Assembly: GCF_025751495.1 (NCBI RefSeq)
Contig: NZ_JAOWKZ010000005.1
Span: 355,276-419,275 of the forward strand
Source: Albidovulum litorale
GTDB lineage: Bacteria; Pseudomonadota; Alphaproteobacteria; Rhodobacterales; Rhodobacteraceae
DNA: 64,000 nucleotides
Direction: 5' to 3'
Below the pieces are notes generated by a model. That model ran no database searches. It saw only the letters and a list, made by a program, of their open reading frames with translations, and was not told the DNA's origin. A program made the translations under genes and the position numbers. Each line of letters opens with the position of its first letter. Within the stretch, counting starts at the first letter, position 1. This document shows, in pieces, positions 45,139-53,826 of this stretch.

Positions 45139-46038
45139 ATGAAGATTGCGAGCTTCGTTTTCGAAGGTGAAATCCGGTACGGGCTGGTCGAAGGAGACAG
45201 GCTGCATCCGGTCTCCGTAGGTTTCCAGACGCGTTTTCCCTCCTTGCGGGCGGCCCTTGCTGCCGAACGGCTGGGAGACCTTGCCGCCGACGCGCGACAC
45301 CAGGCTTCGTTGCCCCTCGACACGGTGACGTTCCTTCCGCCGGTGCCAGACGCCGCGCGCGTAATCTGCGTCGGCATCAATTATCCCAAACGCTATCCGC
45401 TCGATGCGAACGTAGGTCGGCCGGAGAACATCATCCTGTTCGCGAAACTGCCGGGGACTCTCCTTGGACATGGCATGGCGCTGGAGGTTCCGGACGGCGA
45501 GGCCGCAGAGACGTTTGACTATGAAGGTGAGATCGCCGTCGTCATTGGCAGACAGGGCCGCCACATTCCGGCGGAAAAGGCGCATGAATACATCGCCGGC
45601 TTCACGGCCTTCAACGACGGCTCGGTGCGCGGGTGGCAGAAGCATTCTGTCCATGCAGGCAAGAACTTTGCCGGTTCCGGTGCCTGCGGCCCATGGATCG
45701 TGACCGCCGATGAGATCGACGTGCCCGAGGCGATGACCGTGACCACGCGGTTGAATGGGCAGGTCGTCCAGCATGCTCCTGCGACCGACATGTTCTTCTC
45801 GATTCCCGAGGTCATCGCCTATATCTCGCATCTGACGCCAATCGAACCCGGAGACGTGATTGCGATGGGGTCGCCGGACGGGTCCGGCGGCAGCCGCGTC
45901 CCACCGCGCTTCCTGAGGGATGGTGATGTGCTGGAGATCGAGGTTTCGGGCGTCGGCATGCTGGTGAACACTGTCGGTGCGAGTCAGGAGGAAGTGGCTG
46001 GCGGATGGCAAACCGACATCACCGGAAAGGGTTGCTGA
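45139..46038 (+). CDS. Fumarylacetoacetate hydrolase (FAH) family protein
   Basis: The 299-residue protein has an N-terminal FAH_N-like part and the catalytic FAH domain with the metal-binding block ETFDYEGEIAVVIGR and the VICVGINYPKRY / MGSPDGSGG segments. Relatives hydrolyse C-C bonds of beta-keto acids, isomerise or decarboxylate them. It is the last gene of the LysR-controlled operon. Of two adjacent ATGs the second is used because it stands at better distance from AAGGA. Confidence 0.87.
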   Translation: MKIASFVFEGEIRYGLVEGDRLHPVSVGFQTRFPSLRAALAAERLGDLAADARHQASLPLDTVTFLPPVPDAARVICVGINYPKRYPLDANVGRPENIILFAKLPGTLLGHGMALEVPDGEAAETFDYEGEIAVVIGRQGRHIPAEKAHEYIAGFTAFNDGSVRGWQKHSVHAGKNFAGSGACGPWIVTADEIDVPEAMTVTTRLNGQVVQHAPATDMFFSIPEVIAYISHLTPIEPGDVIAMGSPDGSGGSRVPPRFLRDGDVLEIEVSGVGMLVNTVGASQEEVAGGWQTDITGKGC

Positions 46039-46603
46039 CCATCAAGCCTTGCACTTGGCGTTCTCCAATGAATTAGGCTTATGCATTCTCTTCTCGCGGC
46101 TGCGGCGGGCATCAGGTGTCTGGCGTCAGCGTCTATCGGACAGGTTTTTTGGGTTTACGCAACGGAGCATTGCTGGTTCATCAAAGCCATTACGGAGCGA
46201 AGATGAACGAGACGTCTGGTACACCAAAAGACCCGGCGTACAAGATGGACAGGGGCCTCAAGCTTAAGGCGCGCTAGCCGTAATCGGCCGAAGCGGAAAC
46301 CAGGGCTGTCCGCGCCGGGTTGCGAGGTAAAGGCGAACGTGGCTTTGGCGATGGTCAATCGCGGCTTCTGGAATCTCCGCCGGGTGGTCGCGGTTCTAAC
46401 CGCCGTGGGCTTGCATCGCCACTGTTGGGTATACGACCTGCCGATCTGGATGATGCGGACGTTACTTTTCGGCTCCAAAGTGGCAGAGGTTTCTTTCGGT
46501 CATCCTTGTTCGATCCGGTGACCGGTTTGCCTGTCGGGCCAAAAGGCATCAGGCCGGCCACAGCACTAACGGTCAGACGGTGGTGACGTCGCAGGGCGCA
46601 TGT

Positions 46604-46666
46604 CCGGAACGCTCGTTCCAGAAAACCGGAAAGCACGTTCCAAAAAATCGGAACTAAGCTTCCCCC
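46604..46666. repeat. Three tandem 22-base units with GGAA-N6-TTCC cores
   Basis: Units begin at 46604, 46626 and 46648; the third is partial. Each has the core GGAA, six bases, TTCC, at 46606, 46628 and 46650. The 22-base period is close to two helical turns, so the cores face the same side of DNA. The block is preceded by TGT at 46601 and looks like an end of an IS21-type element or a multi-site operator. Confidence 0.6.
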
Positions 46667-46694
46667 GATAGAATAAATGAAAAGAAAAAAGAAA

Positions 46695-46749
46695 AAGCTG
46701 CTGGCGGCATACGAGACCGCCAAGAATTAGGGAGCTTCGACAGCAGCTT
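46695..46749. repeat. Nested inverted repeat
   Basis: The outer arms AAGCTGCT (46695-46702) and AGCAGCTT (46742-46749) enclose an inner hairpin GGCGG / CCGCC (46703-46707 and 46717-46721). It follows an A-rich tract. It may be a terminator for the minus-strand DMGDH gene, whose stop is at 46810, or a mobile-element end. Confidence 0.5.
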
Positions 46750-46809
46750 TGTTACGAGGGCGCAGCGGTCATGGTGTGGCTCAATGTAGCTGAGGTGGCT
46801 CTGGTCTGC

Positions 46810-49260
46810 TCAGGCAAGCATTCGTTCGCTTGCTGGGTCGTGGAACGGAACAAGGCTGACTTCTGCCATGAACTCCCGGCCCTCAATCATGACGGAATAC
46901 CGTCCGTGGGTGAGCGTTTTCTTTCCTGTTGCGCCATCCGGTGCGGACAGGAGGCACAGGCCCACCGCCGCTTCTTGGGCGCAGGACCAAGCGCCCGCCG
47001 TCACGTAGCCCACGACCTTGCCGTCCCTGAGGACCGGCTCATTGTGGTGCAGCAGGGGAGTTGGGTCGGTGAGCTTGACGAAGCAAAGATATGGCCCCTC
47101 GTTGGCGGCCTTGCGTTCGAGATAGGCGTCGCGGCCGACAAATGCGGTTCCCTTGTCGGGCTTGCAGACAAAGCCCAGCCCCACCTGATGGGGCGCGTCG
47201 CTGTAGGCCATGTCGTGCCCCCAGTGGAGGAAGCCCTTTTCGATACGGAGCGCGTTCAGCGCCTCGCCGCCCGCCAGCCGCAGCCCCAACGGCGCACCCG
47301 CGGCCATCAGCACGTCGAAGACATGTTCGGCGAAATCGGGTGTCACGAAGATCTCCCACCCAAGCTCGCCGGTATAGGACAGGCGCTGCGCGAAGACGGG
47401 CGCGTGGCCGATGTGGAAATGCCGGAGGCTGTTGAACGGGAAGGCCGCGTTTGAAAGGTCGGCATCGGAGACCGCCGCCAGAAGGTCGCGGGATTTCGGC
47501 CCGGCTATGGCCAGCACGCCATAGGCGGTCGTGGCGTCACGCAGGCGCACATCTTCGTCCGGGCGCAGAGCGTCGCGCAGATGCAGGTAGTCGCGCCGTG
47601 TGTGCGAGATCGAACTCATCACCATGAACGCGTCGTCGGCGTGGCGTGCCACGGTCACATCGCTTTCGATGCCGCCGCGCTCGTTCAGCATCAGCGTATA
47701 GGCGACCCGGCCCATCGGCAGTGCCATGTCATTGGTGCAGACACGTTGCAGGAACGCCTCGGCATCCTTGCCCTCGACCATCAGCTTGCCCAGCATCGAA
47801 TAGTCGAACATCGCCACCGCCTCGCGCGCGGCTTTCTGTTCGGCCTGCGCATGGGGGAACCAGCTTGGGCGGCCGAAGCTGTAGTCGTATTCCGGCGTCA
47901 CGCCCTCGGGCGCGAACCAGCCGGGGCGTTCCCAGCCCTGCAACTCGGCATAGCAGGCGCCATGGGCCTTCATCGCGTGGTAGAACGGTGTGCGGCGCAG
48001 GTTGCGCACGCTTTCGCGCTGACGGCCCGGCCAGTGCATCGCATAGGTCAAGACCAGCGTTTCGGCGCAGCGTTCGCGCAGATAGGGATCGCGGGTCTGG
48101 AACTCCTCGCAGCGCTTGGGGTCCATCTCGCTCAGGTCCATCGGCGGATGGCCCTTCATGATCCACTGCGCCAGCGCCCGGCCCGCGCCGGGGCCGGACT
48201 GGATACCGGTGGAGTTCACCCCGGCCAGCACGTAATAGCCCTTGATGTCCGGCGCCTCGCCCAGTGTGAAGCGGCCGTCATGGGAGTAGCTTTCCGGCCC
48301 GTTGAAGAAGGTGCGGATGCCGACATTCTGCAGGACCGGTACGCGGTTCATCGCCAGTTCCAGCACATCCATCACATCCTCTTCGACAAAGGGCAGGCTG
48401 TCGAAGCAGAAATCCTCGGAAATGCCGTCCGTACCCCAGGCCTTGGGGTGGAAATGCGCGAACCCGAAGAGAAGCTTGCCCGCATCCTCTTTCCAGTAGG
48501 TGCCATCGCAATAGGAGCGCAGGACCGGCAGGTCGCTGGGCAGGTCCGCGATGGGTTCGGTCACAAGGTAGTAATGCTCGCAGGCATGAAGCGGCACGCC
48601 GACGCCGTTCTGGCGCCCCAGTTCGCGCGCCCACATGCCGCCGCAGTTCACCACGACATCGGCGGTGATCCGGCCCTCAGCCGTACGTACGGCGCGTGCG
48701 CGGCCGCCCTCGACCTCTACCGCCTCGACCTTCACATGTTCGAAGATCTTCGCCCCATGCGTGCGCGCGCCCTTGGCCAAAGCGGTGGTCAGGTCGATCG
48801 GGTTGGCGGAACCGTCGCTTGGCATGTAGATGCCGCCCAGCACACCGTCGGGGTTCATCAGCGGCCAGCGTTCGGCAATCTCGGGCGCGGCCAGATACTG
48901 CGCCTCGATCCCGAAGAGCGAGGCGAAATCCGCCTTGCGCTTCAGTTCGGCCAGCCGCTCTTCATTGATCGCGATGGAGATGGAGCCCGAGCGGCGGTAG
49001 CCGGGATTCTGCCCGGTCTCGGCCTCGATCTCCTGCAACAGCTCGATCCCGTATTTCGCAAAGGCCGTCGTCGCATGGCTGCCCTGCAACTGCCCGACGA
49101 GGCCAGCCGCATGCCATGTCGTGCCCGAGGTCAGCTGCTTGCGCTCCAGCAGAACGACATCCGTCCAGCCTTCCCTGGCCAGATGATAGGCGACGGAACA
49201 GCCATGGATGCCGCCACCGATGATGACGACCCGGGCATGGCTGGGAAGGGGTTTGGACAT
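46810..49260 (-). CDS. Dimethylglycine dehydrogenase-like flavoprotein with GcvT domain
   Basis: The 816-residue protein has an N-terminal FAD-binding domain (VVIIGGGIHGCSVAYHLARE, then SGTTWHAAGLVG), a middle FAO-type region (about 370-430) and a C-terminal aminomethyltransferase domain (about 430-800, with RVCTNDMALPMGRVAYTLML and LRIEKGFLHWGHDM). This layout oxidises an N-methyl group of dimethylglycine or sarcosine-like compounds and captures it on tetrahydrofolate. It is co-oriented with the AMDase-like gene at 49287, 26 bases away, and is divergent from a GntR-type regulator. Confidence 0.9.
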   Translation of the reverse strand: MSKPLPSHARVVIIGGGIHGCSVAYHLAREGWTDVVLLERKQLTSGTTWHAAGLVGQLQGSHATTAFAKYGIELLQEIEAETGQNPGYRRSGSISIAINEERLAELKRKADFASLFGIEAQYLAAPEIAERWPLMNPDGVLGGIYMPSDGSANPIDLTTALAKGARTHGAKIFEHVKVEAVEVEGGRARAVRTAEGRITADVVVNCGGMWARELGRQNGVGVPLHACEHYYLVTEPIADLPSDLPVLRSYCDGTYWKEDAGKLLFGFAHFHPKAWGTDGISEDFCFDSLPFVEEDVMDVLELAMNRVPVLQNVGIRTFFNGPESYSHDGRFTLGEAPDIKGYYVLAGVNSTGIQSGPGAGRALAQWIMKGHPPMDLSEMDPKRCEEFQTRDPYLRERCAETLVLTYAMHWPGRQRESVRNLRRTPFYHAMKAHGACYAELQGWERPGWFAPEGVTPEYDYSFGRPSWFPHAQAEQKAAREAVAMFDYSMLGKLMVEGKDAEAFLQRVCTNDMALPMGRVAYTLMLNERGGIESDVTVARHADDAFMVMSSISHTRRDYLHLRDALRPDEDVRLRDATTAYGVLAIAGPKSRDLLAAVSDADLSNAAFPFNSLRHFHIGHAPVFAQRLSYTGELGWEIFVTPDFAEHVFDVLMAAGAPLGLRLAGGEALNALRIEKGFLHWGHDMAYSDAPHQVGLGFVCKPDKGTAFVGRDAYLERKAANEGPYLCFVKLTDPTPLLHHNEPVLRDGKVVGYVTAGAWSCAQEAAVGLCLLSAPDGATGKKTLTHGRYSVMIEGREFMAEVSLVPFHDPASERMLA

Positions 49261-49286
49261 GATCGTTTCCTGCCGCTTGGGGGATT

Positions 49287-50051
49287 TCAGAACTGGAACA
49301 GCCGACCGGCATCTGCGGGCCCGTCGTCAAGACCGGCGAGCCGCATCAGATGCCACGCTGTGGCCTGATTGCTTGAGATCACCGGCTTTCCAAGCAGCGC
49401 TTCAGCCTCGGCAATGACCGGCAGAACGCGAAGGCTGGTGCAGGAGACAAAGACCGCGTCGCAGCCATCGCGCTGCCCGACCGCAAGGATCGCGTCGAGG
49501 ATGCTTCCGGAACTGATCCGCGCGACGGTGAAGTCGTCGGACTGGTTGAAAGAGGCCACAGCGGCGGTCTCGAACCCCGCTTCAGACAGGTTCCGCTGCA
49601 TCTCTGACGTGACGGATGGCGCATAGGGCGTGACAAGCGCGAAGCGCGTCACGCCAAGCGCGGCTAGCGCCGCCTTACAGGCGGACAGCGGGTTGGTGGT
49701 CTTCGCGCCGGGATGGATATCTCGGATGAGCTGGTCCACTCGATCTTCGCCGATCATGGTCGCGCCTGACGTGCAGCAATAGCCGATGGCATCAAATCCG
49801 AACGCCGAGGGCAGCAGTCCAGCCGCCACCGGCAGGTCCTGCTCCATCGCGCGCAGCGTCTCGGGCGTCACTTCCATCGCATTGGGGATACGCGCGTGAT
49901 AGAGCGCCACGCCGTCCTGACGCAGAAGGGTTGCGAATTCGTGCTCGGCGGTCTGGTCGCTTTGCAGGATGATCAGCCCTATCCGCGCCCGTGCCCCAAG
50001 GCCTGCATCCGTTTTGAACTTCAGCTCTTCGATATACGTGTCGCTCGACAT
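49287..50051 (-). CDS. Asp/Glu racemase-superfamily protein (maleate isomerase/AMDase-like)
   Basis: The 254-residue protein has the two family cysteines: GYCCTSGATMIGEDRVD (around residue 83) and FVSCTSLRVLPVIAEAE (around 205). The intervening VTRFALVTPYAPSVT is typical of maleate isomerase/arylmalonate decarboxylase relatives such as EutA. It would racemise, isomerise or decarboxylate an acid through a Cys-Cys pair. MSSDTYIEELKF at 50051 is chosen as start (50057 possible). A paralogue lies at 56810 in the same cluster. A perfect palindrome lies 28 bases upstream. Confidence 0.84.
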   Translation of the reverse strand: MSSDTYIEELKFKTDAGLGARARIGLIILQSDQTAEHEFATLLRQDGVALYHARIPNAMEVTPETLRAMEQDLPVAAGLLPSAFGFDAIGYCCTSGATMIGEDRVDQLIRDIHPGAKTTNPLSACKAALAALGVTRFALVTPYAPSVTSEMQRNLSEAGFETAAVASFNQSDDFTVARISSGSILDAILAVGQRDGCDAVFVSCTSLRVLPVIAEAEALLGKPVISSNQATAWHLMRLAGLDDGPADAGRLFQF

Positions 50052-50078
50052 CGGCATGGCCCCAGGGATCGATTCGCA

Positions 50079-50094
50079 ACTGGTATATACCAGT
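50079..50094. promoter_or_regulatory. Perfect 16-base palindrome, GntR/HutC-type operator
   Basis: ACTGGTATATACCAGT reads the same on both strands and lies between the divergent AMDase-like and GntR genes. GTATATAC cores are known for UTRA/HutC-type GntR regulators, which is the class of the adjacent gene at 50110. It overlaps a TATATA that could be a -10 element for the minus-strand operon. Confidence 0.75.
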
Positions 50095-50109
50095 ATTGAC
50101 TTGGCGCAT

Positions 50110-50886
50110 ATGACCAAGCGTATTAAGAAGGCAGAAAATCGCGGGATGACGATGAACCGACCTGTGACCAATGCTCCGCAACCGCGCTTTCGACAGATCG
50201 TCGACAGCATCCGGAACGATATCGTCACGGGCGTTTTGCCCGAACATGCCGCATTGCCTTCCGAACGCGTGGTCGCGGATCAATATGACGTCAGCCGGAT
50301 GACCGCGCGCCGGGCGCTGGAAGCAATCGAAGCCCAGGGTTTGGCCTATAGTGAGGACCGAAGGGGGCGTTTCGTTTCGCCCAAACGGGTACGCTACGAT
50401 ATCAGCAACCGAGTGAGTTTTGCCGCCGATGCGCGCGCCGCAGGGACAGATCTTGAAATCACGGTCGTGCGTACACGCGCCATCCGGGCTGGTGGTTCAC
50501 TTGCGGCCGATCTCGACGTCCCGGTGGGAGAAAAGCTGCACGAATACACCCGGTTGTTCTGCATCAACGGCCATCCGACGCTGATCGAGACGGAATATGC
50601 CGTCGCGCACAGATGCCCCGACCTGATGGACCATGACCTGCGGCAGTCGACCACCCAATTGCTGGAACAGCATTATGGCATTTCCGCCCGCACCGGGGAT
50701 GTCATCATCCGGATGCGCGCGATCCAGCCGGACGAAGCCGCCCTTCTGGGGCTGCCCCCGCATCAGGCGGGAATTGAGCTGGAGCAGATCATTCGCGACG
50801 ATGAAGGCCGACCCTTCTGTTTCGGACGGCAGATCTGGCGGGGCGAGCTGGCGGAGTTCTCCGCGCGTGCGATTGTGAACCGCTGA
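50110..50886 (+). CDS. GntR-family regulator with UTRA (HutC-like) domain
   Basis: The 258-residue protein has an N-terminal winged helix (about 30-95, with ALPSERVVADQYDVSRMTAR, then ALEAIEAQGLAYSEDRRGRF) and a UTRA ligand domain (about 110-255, with GEKLHEYTRLFCINGHPTLI, then ETEYA). Such regulators respond to a small metabolite, often an intermediate of the pathway they control. Starts at 50146 and 50152 (MTMNRPV, MNRPV) are alternatives; a TTGACT at 50096 could be part of its promoter. It probably binds the palindrome at 50079-50094 and controls the flanking DMGDH operon. Confidence 0.87.
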   Translation: MTKRIKKAENRGMTMNRPVTNAPQPRFRQIVDSIRNDIVTGVLPEHAALPSERVVADQYDVSRMTARRALEAIEAQGLAYSEDRRGRFVSPKRVRYDISNRVSFAADARAAGTDLEITVVRTRAIRAGGSLAADLDVPVGEKLHEYTRLFCINGHPTLIETEYAVAHRCPDLMDHDLRQSTTQLLEQHYGISARTGDVIIRMRAIQPDEAALLGLPPHQAGIELEQIIRDDEGRPFCFGRQIWRGELAEFSARAIVNR

Positions 50887-50923
50887 TCCCTCAGTGCGCT
50901 CCGTCGCCGCGGCACTGAGCGCA

Positions 50924-51373
50924 CTAAAGAATGTCGAGAGACACCTTCACACGGTCCATCACGATCGCGGAGGTGAACCGGCTGACGTTGGATTCATCGA
51001 AGAAGTATTCCTGAGTGAACGCCTCGTACTCCTTGATGTCCTTGACGACGAGGATGACGATGAAATCCGCTTCGCCGGTCGTGTAGTAGCATTGCTGTAC
51101 CGCCGGAGAACCGCGCATCTTTCGCTTGAATGCATCGAGATGCATCCGGCTTTCACGCTCCAGCATGACCTCGACAATCACCGTCAGTTCACGCCCAAGC
51201 TTGGCGGGTGAAAGAACGGCAATTTCTTTCTCGATTACACCGGTTTCGCGCAGCCGCTTGAGGCGTTTTTGCACGGCAGGCGTCGAAAGCCCAATGGTCA
51301 CACCCAATGATTCGGCGGTCAGACGGGCGTCGGACTGCACCAGGCGAAGTATTTCATAGTCTTTGTCATCCAT
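50924..51373 (-). CDS. Lrp/AsnC-family regulator
   Basis: The 149-residue protein has an N-terminal helix-turn-helix (MDDKDYEILRLVQSDARLTA, then STPAVQKRLKRLRETGVIEK) and a C-terminal RAM/ligand domain (VIVEVMLERES, YYTTGEADFIVILVVKDI). It senses an amino acid or related small molecule. It is divergent, across about 210 bases, from the EhuB-like binding protein gene and may control that importer. The start at 51373 is chosen by family; longer starts exist. Confidence 0.87.
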   Translation of the reverse strand: MDDKDYEILRLVQSDARLTAESLGVTIGLSTPAVQKRLKRLRETGVIEKEIAVLSPAKLGRELTVIVEVMLERESRMHLDAFKRKMRGSPAVQQCYYTTGEADFIVILVVKDIKEYEAFTQEYFFDESNVSRFTSAIVMDRVKVSLDIL

Positions 51374-51585
51374 GGCTGCATTTCGATCTATTTTTTGGAC
51401 CAGAGCAACCGTTTTCATCAAAATTTCGGGAAATTCGAGAAAATGCCTCTCGCCCTGTCGATAAACTTCGAAGTGGGAGAGCGTGGGGGGTGAAGGTCGA
51501 AATGGGTGGGACGCCTGCAGATGGCGGTATTGGATCATCCTTCGAAATCGCCGTCTCGGGCATCCACTTCATTTGGGAGGAAAAC

Positions 51586-52428
51586 ATGACATCCAGATCG
51601 ACAAAGACTCTTATCGCGGCTGGCGTTCTGCTTGCCACAAGCGCAGTTTCGGCCATTGCCGGTCCGCTGGCCGACCGCATTGCCGCAGGTGAGCCGATCC
51701 GCATTGGCTTCTCCAACGTGCCGATCTGGGGCTATCCGGATGAGAACGGCGATGCCAAAGGTTTTGTGAACGAGATCGCCCTCGGGATCCTGGCCGAGAT
51801 GGGCTACACCAATATCGAGACGAGCGTGACGGACTGGGGCGGGCTGATCCCGGGCCTGCAGGCGAACCGCTACGACATCATCACGGGCGGTCTGTATATC
51901 CTGAACAGCCGCTGCCAAAACATCGCGTTTTCGGAACCGATCGCCACAGCCGGTGATGCCTTCATCGTTCCGGCCGGCAACCCCAAGGGCATCCAGACCT
52001 TCAAGGACATCCTGAATTCCGGCGCCATCATGGTGACGGGCGCGGGCTACAACACGATTGAATCCGCCAAGAAGGAAGGTCTGGGCGACGACCAGATCAT
52101 GCAGGTGCCCGGACCGTCGGAAATGCTGGCCGCCGTCAAGGCCGGCCGCGCCGATGCCGGTGGCATGACCTATTTCGAAGCGAACCACTTCGCCGAGACC
52201 AATGACGACATCGACGTCACCGACCCGGCCGCGCTGCCGGACTGGACACAGAACTATGTCGGCATCGGCTTCCGCTTCGAGGATGCCGACTTCATGGCCG
52301 AGTTCAACAAGGCGGTGGCAAGCTATGTCGGCACGGATGCCATGATGGAATCGGTCGCGGAATACGGTTACACCACGTCGAACCTGCCCGGCGACAAGAC
52401 CGCCGAATGGGTCTGCGCCAACCGTTGA
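51586..52428 (+). CDS. EhuB-like amino-acid-type ABC substrate-binding protein
   Basis: The 280-residue secreted protein has a signal peptide (ending AVSAIA) and an SBP family 3 fold. DWGGLIPGLQANRYDIITGG and SRCQNIAFSEPIATAGDAFI, followed by GNPKGIQTFKD, correspond to the ectoine/hydroxyectoine-binding EhuB pattern. A GGGAGG site precedes the ATG. It heads an operon with two permeases and an ATPase. Ectoine is not certain: the window lacks eutB, eutC and doeA genes, and the surrounding enzymes suggest an N-methylated amino acid. Confidence 0.82.
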   Translation: MTSRSTKTLIAAGVLLATSAVSAIAGPLADRIAAGEPIRIGFSNVPIWGYPDENGDAKGFVNEIALGILAEMGYTNIETSVTDWGGLIPGLQANRYDIITGGLYILNSRCQNIAFSEPIATAGDAFIVPAGNPKGIQTFKDILNSGAIMVTGAGYNTIESAKKEGLGDDQIMQVPGPSEMLAAVKAGRADAGGMTYFEANHFAETNDDIDVTDPAALPDWTQNYVGIGFRFEDADFMAEFNKAVASYVGTDAMMESVAEYGYTTSNLPGDKTAEWVCANR

Positions 52429-52491
52429 TGACAGCATGCGGCGGGCCGGTCCGGTCCGCCGCATTTCTTTTTCTGGGAACGCAGTAGGCCG

Positions 52492-53157
52492 ATGAATCTT
52501 TCAGACTTCGTGATCCAGTACTGGCCGCGGCTTCTGTCCGGAACGGGCATCACGCTCGCCCAGTTTCTGCTTGCCGCAGCGCTCGGCATCGCCATCTCGC
52601 TCTGTATGGGGCTGATGAAGTTGTCGCACAATTCCATCGTGCGCGGCGCGGCGGTGACCTATATCGAAATCTTTCGCGGCACCTCGCTGGTCGTTCAGCT
52701 CTACTGGATCTTCTTCGTCCTGCCGCTTTTCGGCCTGACCATCGAAAAGTTCACCGCCGGTTACCTCGCCGTGGGCATGAATATCGGCGCCTATGGCGCG
52801 GAACTGGTGCGCGGGGGCATCCTCTCGGTTCCGAAAGGGCAGTGGGAGGCCGCACTTGCGATCAACATGAGCCCGGCACAACGCATGCGTCGCATCATCC
52901 TGCCGCAGGCGCTGGTGAACATGCTGCCGCCCTGGGGCAACCTGATGATCGAGCTTCTGAAGGGCACGGCGCTCGTCTCGCTCATCTCGGTCGCCGACCT
53001 GATGTTCGAGGCGCGGCAGATCAACGCCTCGACCTTCCTTTCGGCACAGGTCTTCGGCGCGGCGCTGGTCATCTACTACATTCTCGCCCGTTTCATGGTC
53101 ACGCCCTTCATGCGCTGGCTGGAACGGTACATGGCACGCAAGCTGGGGAGGGCCTGA
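52492..53157 (+). CDS. Polar amino acid-type ABC permease (EhuC-like)
   Basis: The 221-residue membrane protein has the His/Glu/Gln/Arg-opine permease features: SGTGITLAQFLLAAALGIAI, EIFRGTSLVVQLYWIFFVLP, and the EAA loop EAALAINMSPAQRMRRIILP. It pairs with the similar permease at 53161 to form the channel. It lies 63 bases after the binding-protein gene and 3 bases before the second permease. Confidence 0.9.
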   Translation: MNLSDFVIQYWPRLLSGTGITLAQFLLAAALGIAISLCMGLMKLSHNSIVRGAAVTYIEIFRGTSLVVQLYWIFFVLPLFGLTIEKFTAGYLAVGMNIGAYGAELVRGGILSVPKGQWEAALAINMSPAQRMRRIILPQALVNMLPPWGNLMIELLKGTALVSLISVADLMFEARQINASTFLSAQVFGAALVIYYILARFMVTPFMRWLERYMARKLGRA

Positions 53158-53160
53158 TCC

Positions 53161-53826
53161 ATGTTCGACTGGAAATGGGACTTCACCTGGGAGATTCTGC
53201 CGCGCCTGATCCAGGCTACCGGCAACACGCTGATCGCGGCCCTTGCGGGCTATGCAATCGCTGTCGTCCTTGGCCTCGGGCTGGCGCTGGCGCAGCGCAC
53301 GCCTTACCGGCCCGTGACGCTGATCGTGCGGGAATTCGTCGAATTCATCCGCTCCACCCCGCTGATCCTGCAGATCTTCTTTGTCTTCTATGTCGGCCCG
53401 CAATTCGGCATCCGCCTCAGCCCCTGGGCCTCGGGCATGATCGCCATTGGCCTGCACTATTCCTGCTACCTCTCCGAGGTCTATCGCGGCGGGATCGAAA
53501 GCGTGGCCAAGGGCCAGTGGGAGGCCGCGACCGCGCTCAACATGACCACCGCGCAGAAATACCGCCGCGTGATCATCCCGCAGGCCATTCCCCCGGCCCT
53601 TGCCGGCATGGGCAATTATCTTGTCGGCATCTTCAAGGACACGCCCATGCTGTCGGTGATCGGGGTCGCCGAACTGATCCACACCGCCAATGCCATCGGC
53701 TCGGAAAACTACCGCTATCTGGAGCCCTACACGATGGTTGGCATCATCTTTCTCGCGATCTCGCTTCCTGCGGCCGGCCTGATCCGGCTGTTTGAGGCTC
53801 ATGTCCGCCGCAAACTGGGACTATGA
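53161..53826 (+). CDS. Polar amino acid-type ABC permease (EhuD-like)
   Basis: The 221-residue membrane protein has EFIRSTPLILQIFFVFYVGP and the EAA loop EAATALNMTTAQKYRRVIIP followed by QAIPPALAGMGNYLVG. The first two subunits are equal in length and share an ancestor. Its stop overlaps the ATPase start (ATGA). Confidence 0.9.
   Translation: MFDWKWDFTWEILPRLIQATGNTLIAALAGYAIAVVLGLGLALAQRTPYRPVTLIVREFVEFIRSTPLILQIFFVFYVGPQFGIRLSPWASGMIAIGLHYSCYLSEVYRGGIESVAKGQWEAATALNMTTAQKYRRVIIPQAIPPALAGMGNYLVGIFKDTPMLSVIGVAELIHTANAIGSENYRYLEPYTMVGIIFLAISLPAAGLIRLFEAHVRRKLGL

Larger units (their letters stand above)
46039..46809. other. Gene-free 771-base scar region
   Basis: No supported coding region lies here. 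A frame on the minus strand at 46155-46478 has unlikely composition and no family match that I recognise. The sequence is lower in G+C than the flanks and holds three tandem 22-base units (46604-46666), an A-rich tract and a nested inverted repeat (46695-46749). It probably includes the remains of one or more mobile elements. Confidence 0.55.

Noticed and set aside
46155..46478. Minus-strand frame in the gene-free scar
   Set aside because: The translation is Arg/Thr-rich without recognisable domain, and the region shows other signs of mobile-element decay.
52501..53802. 433-codon minus-strand frame opposite the EhuC/D-like permeases
   Set aside because: Charged, low-complexity translation with no family features; the plus strand encodes two clear permeases.
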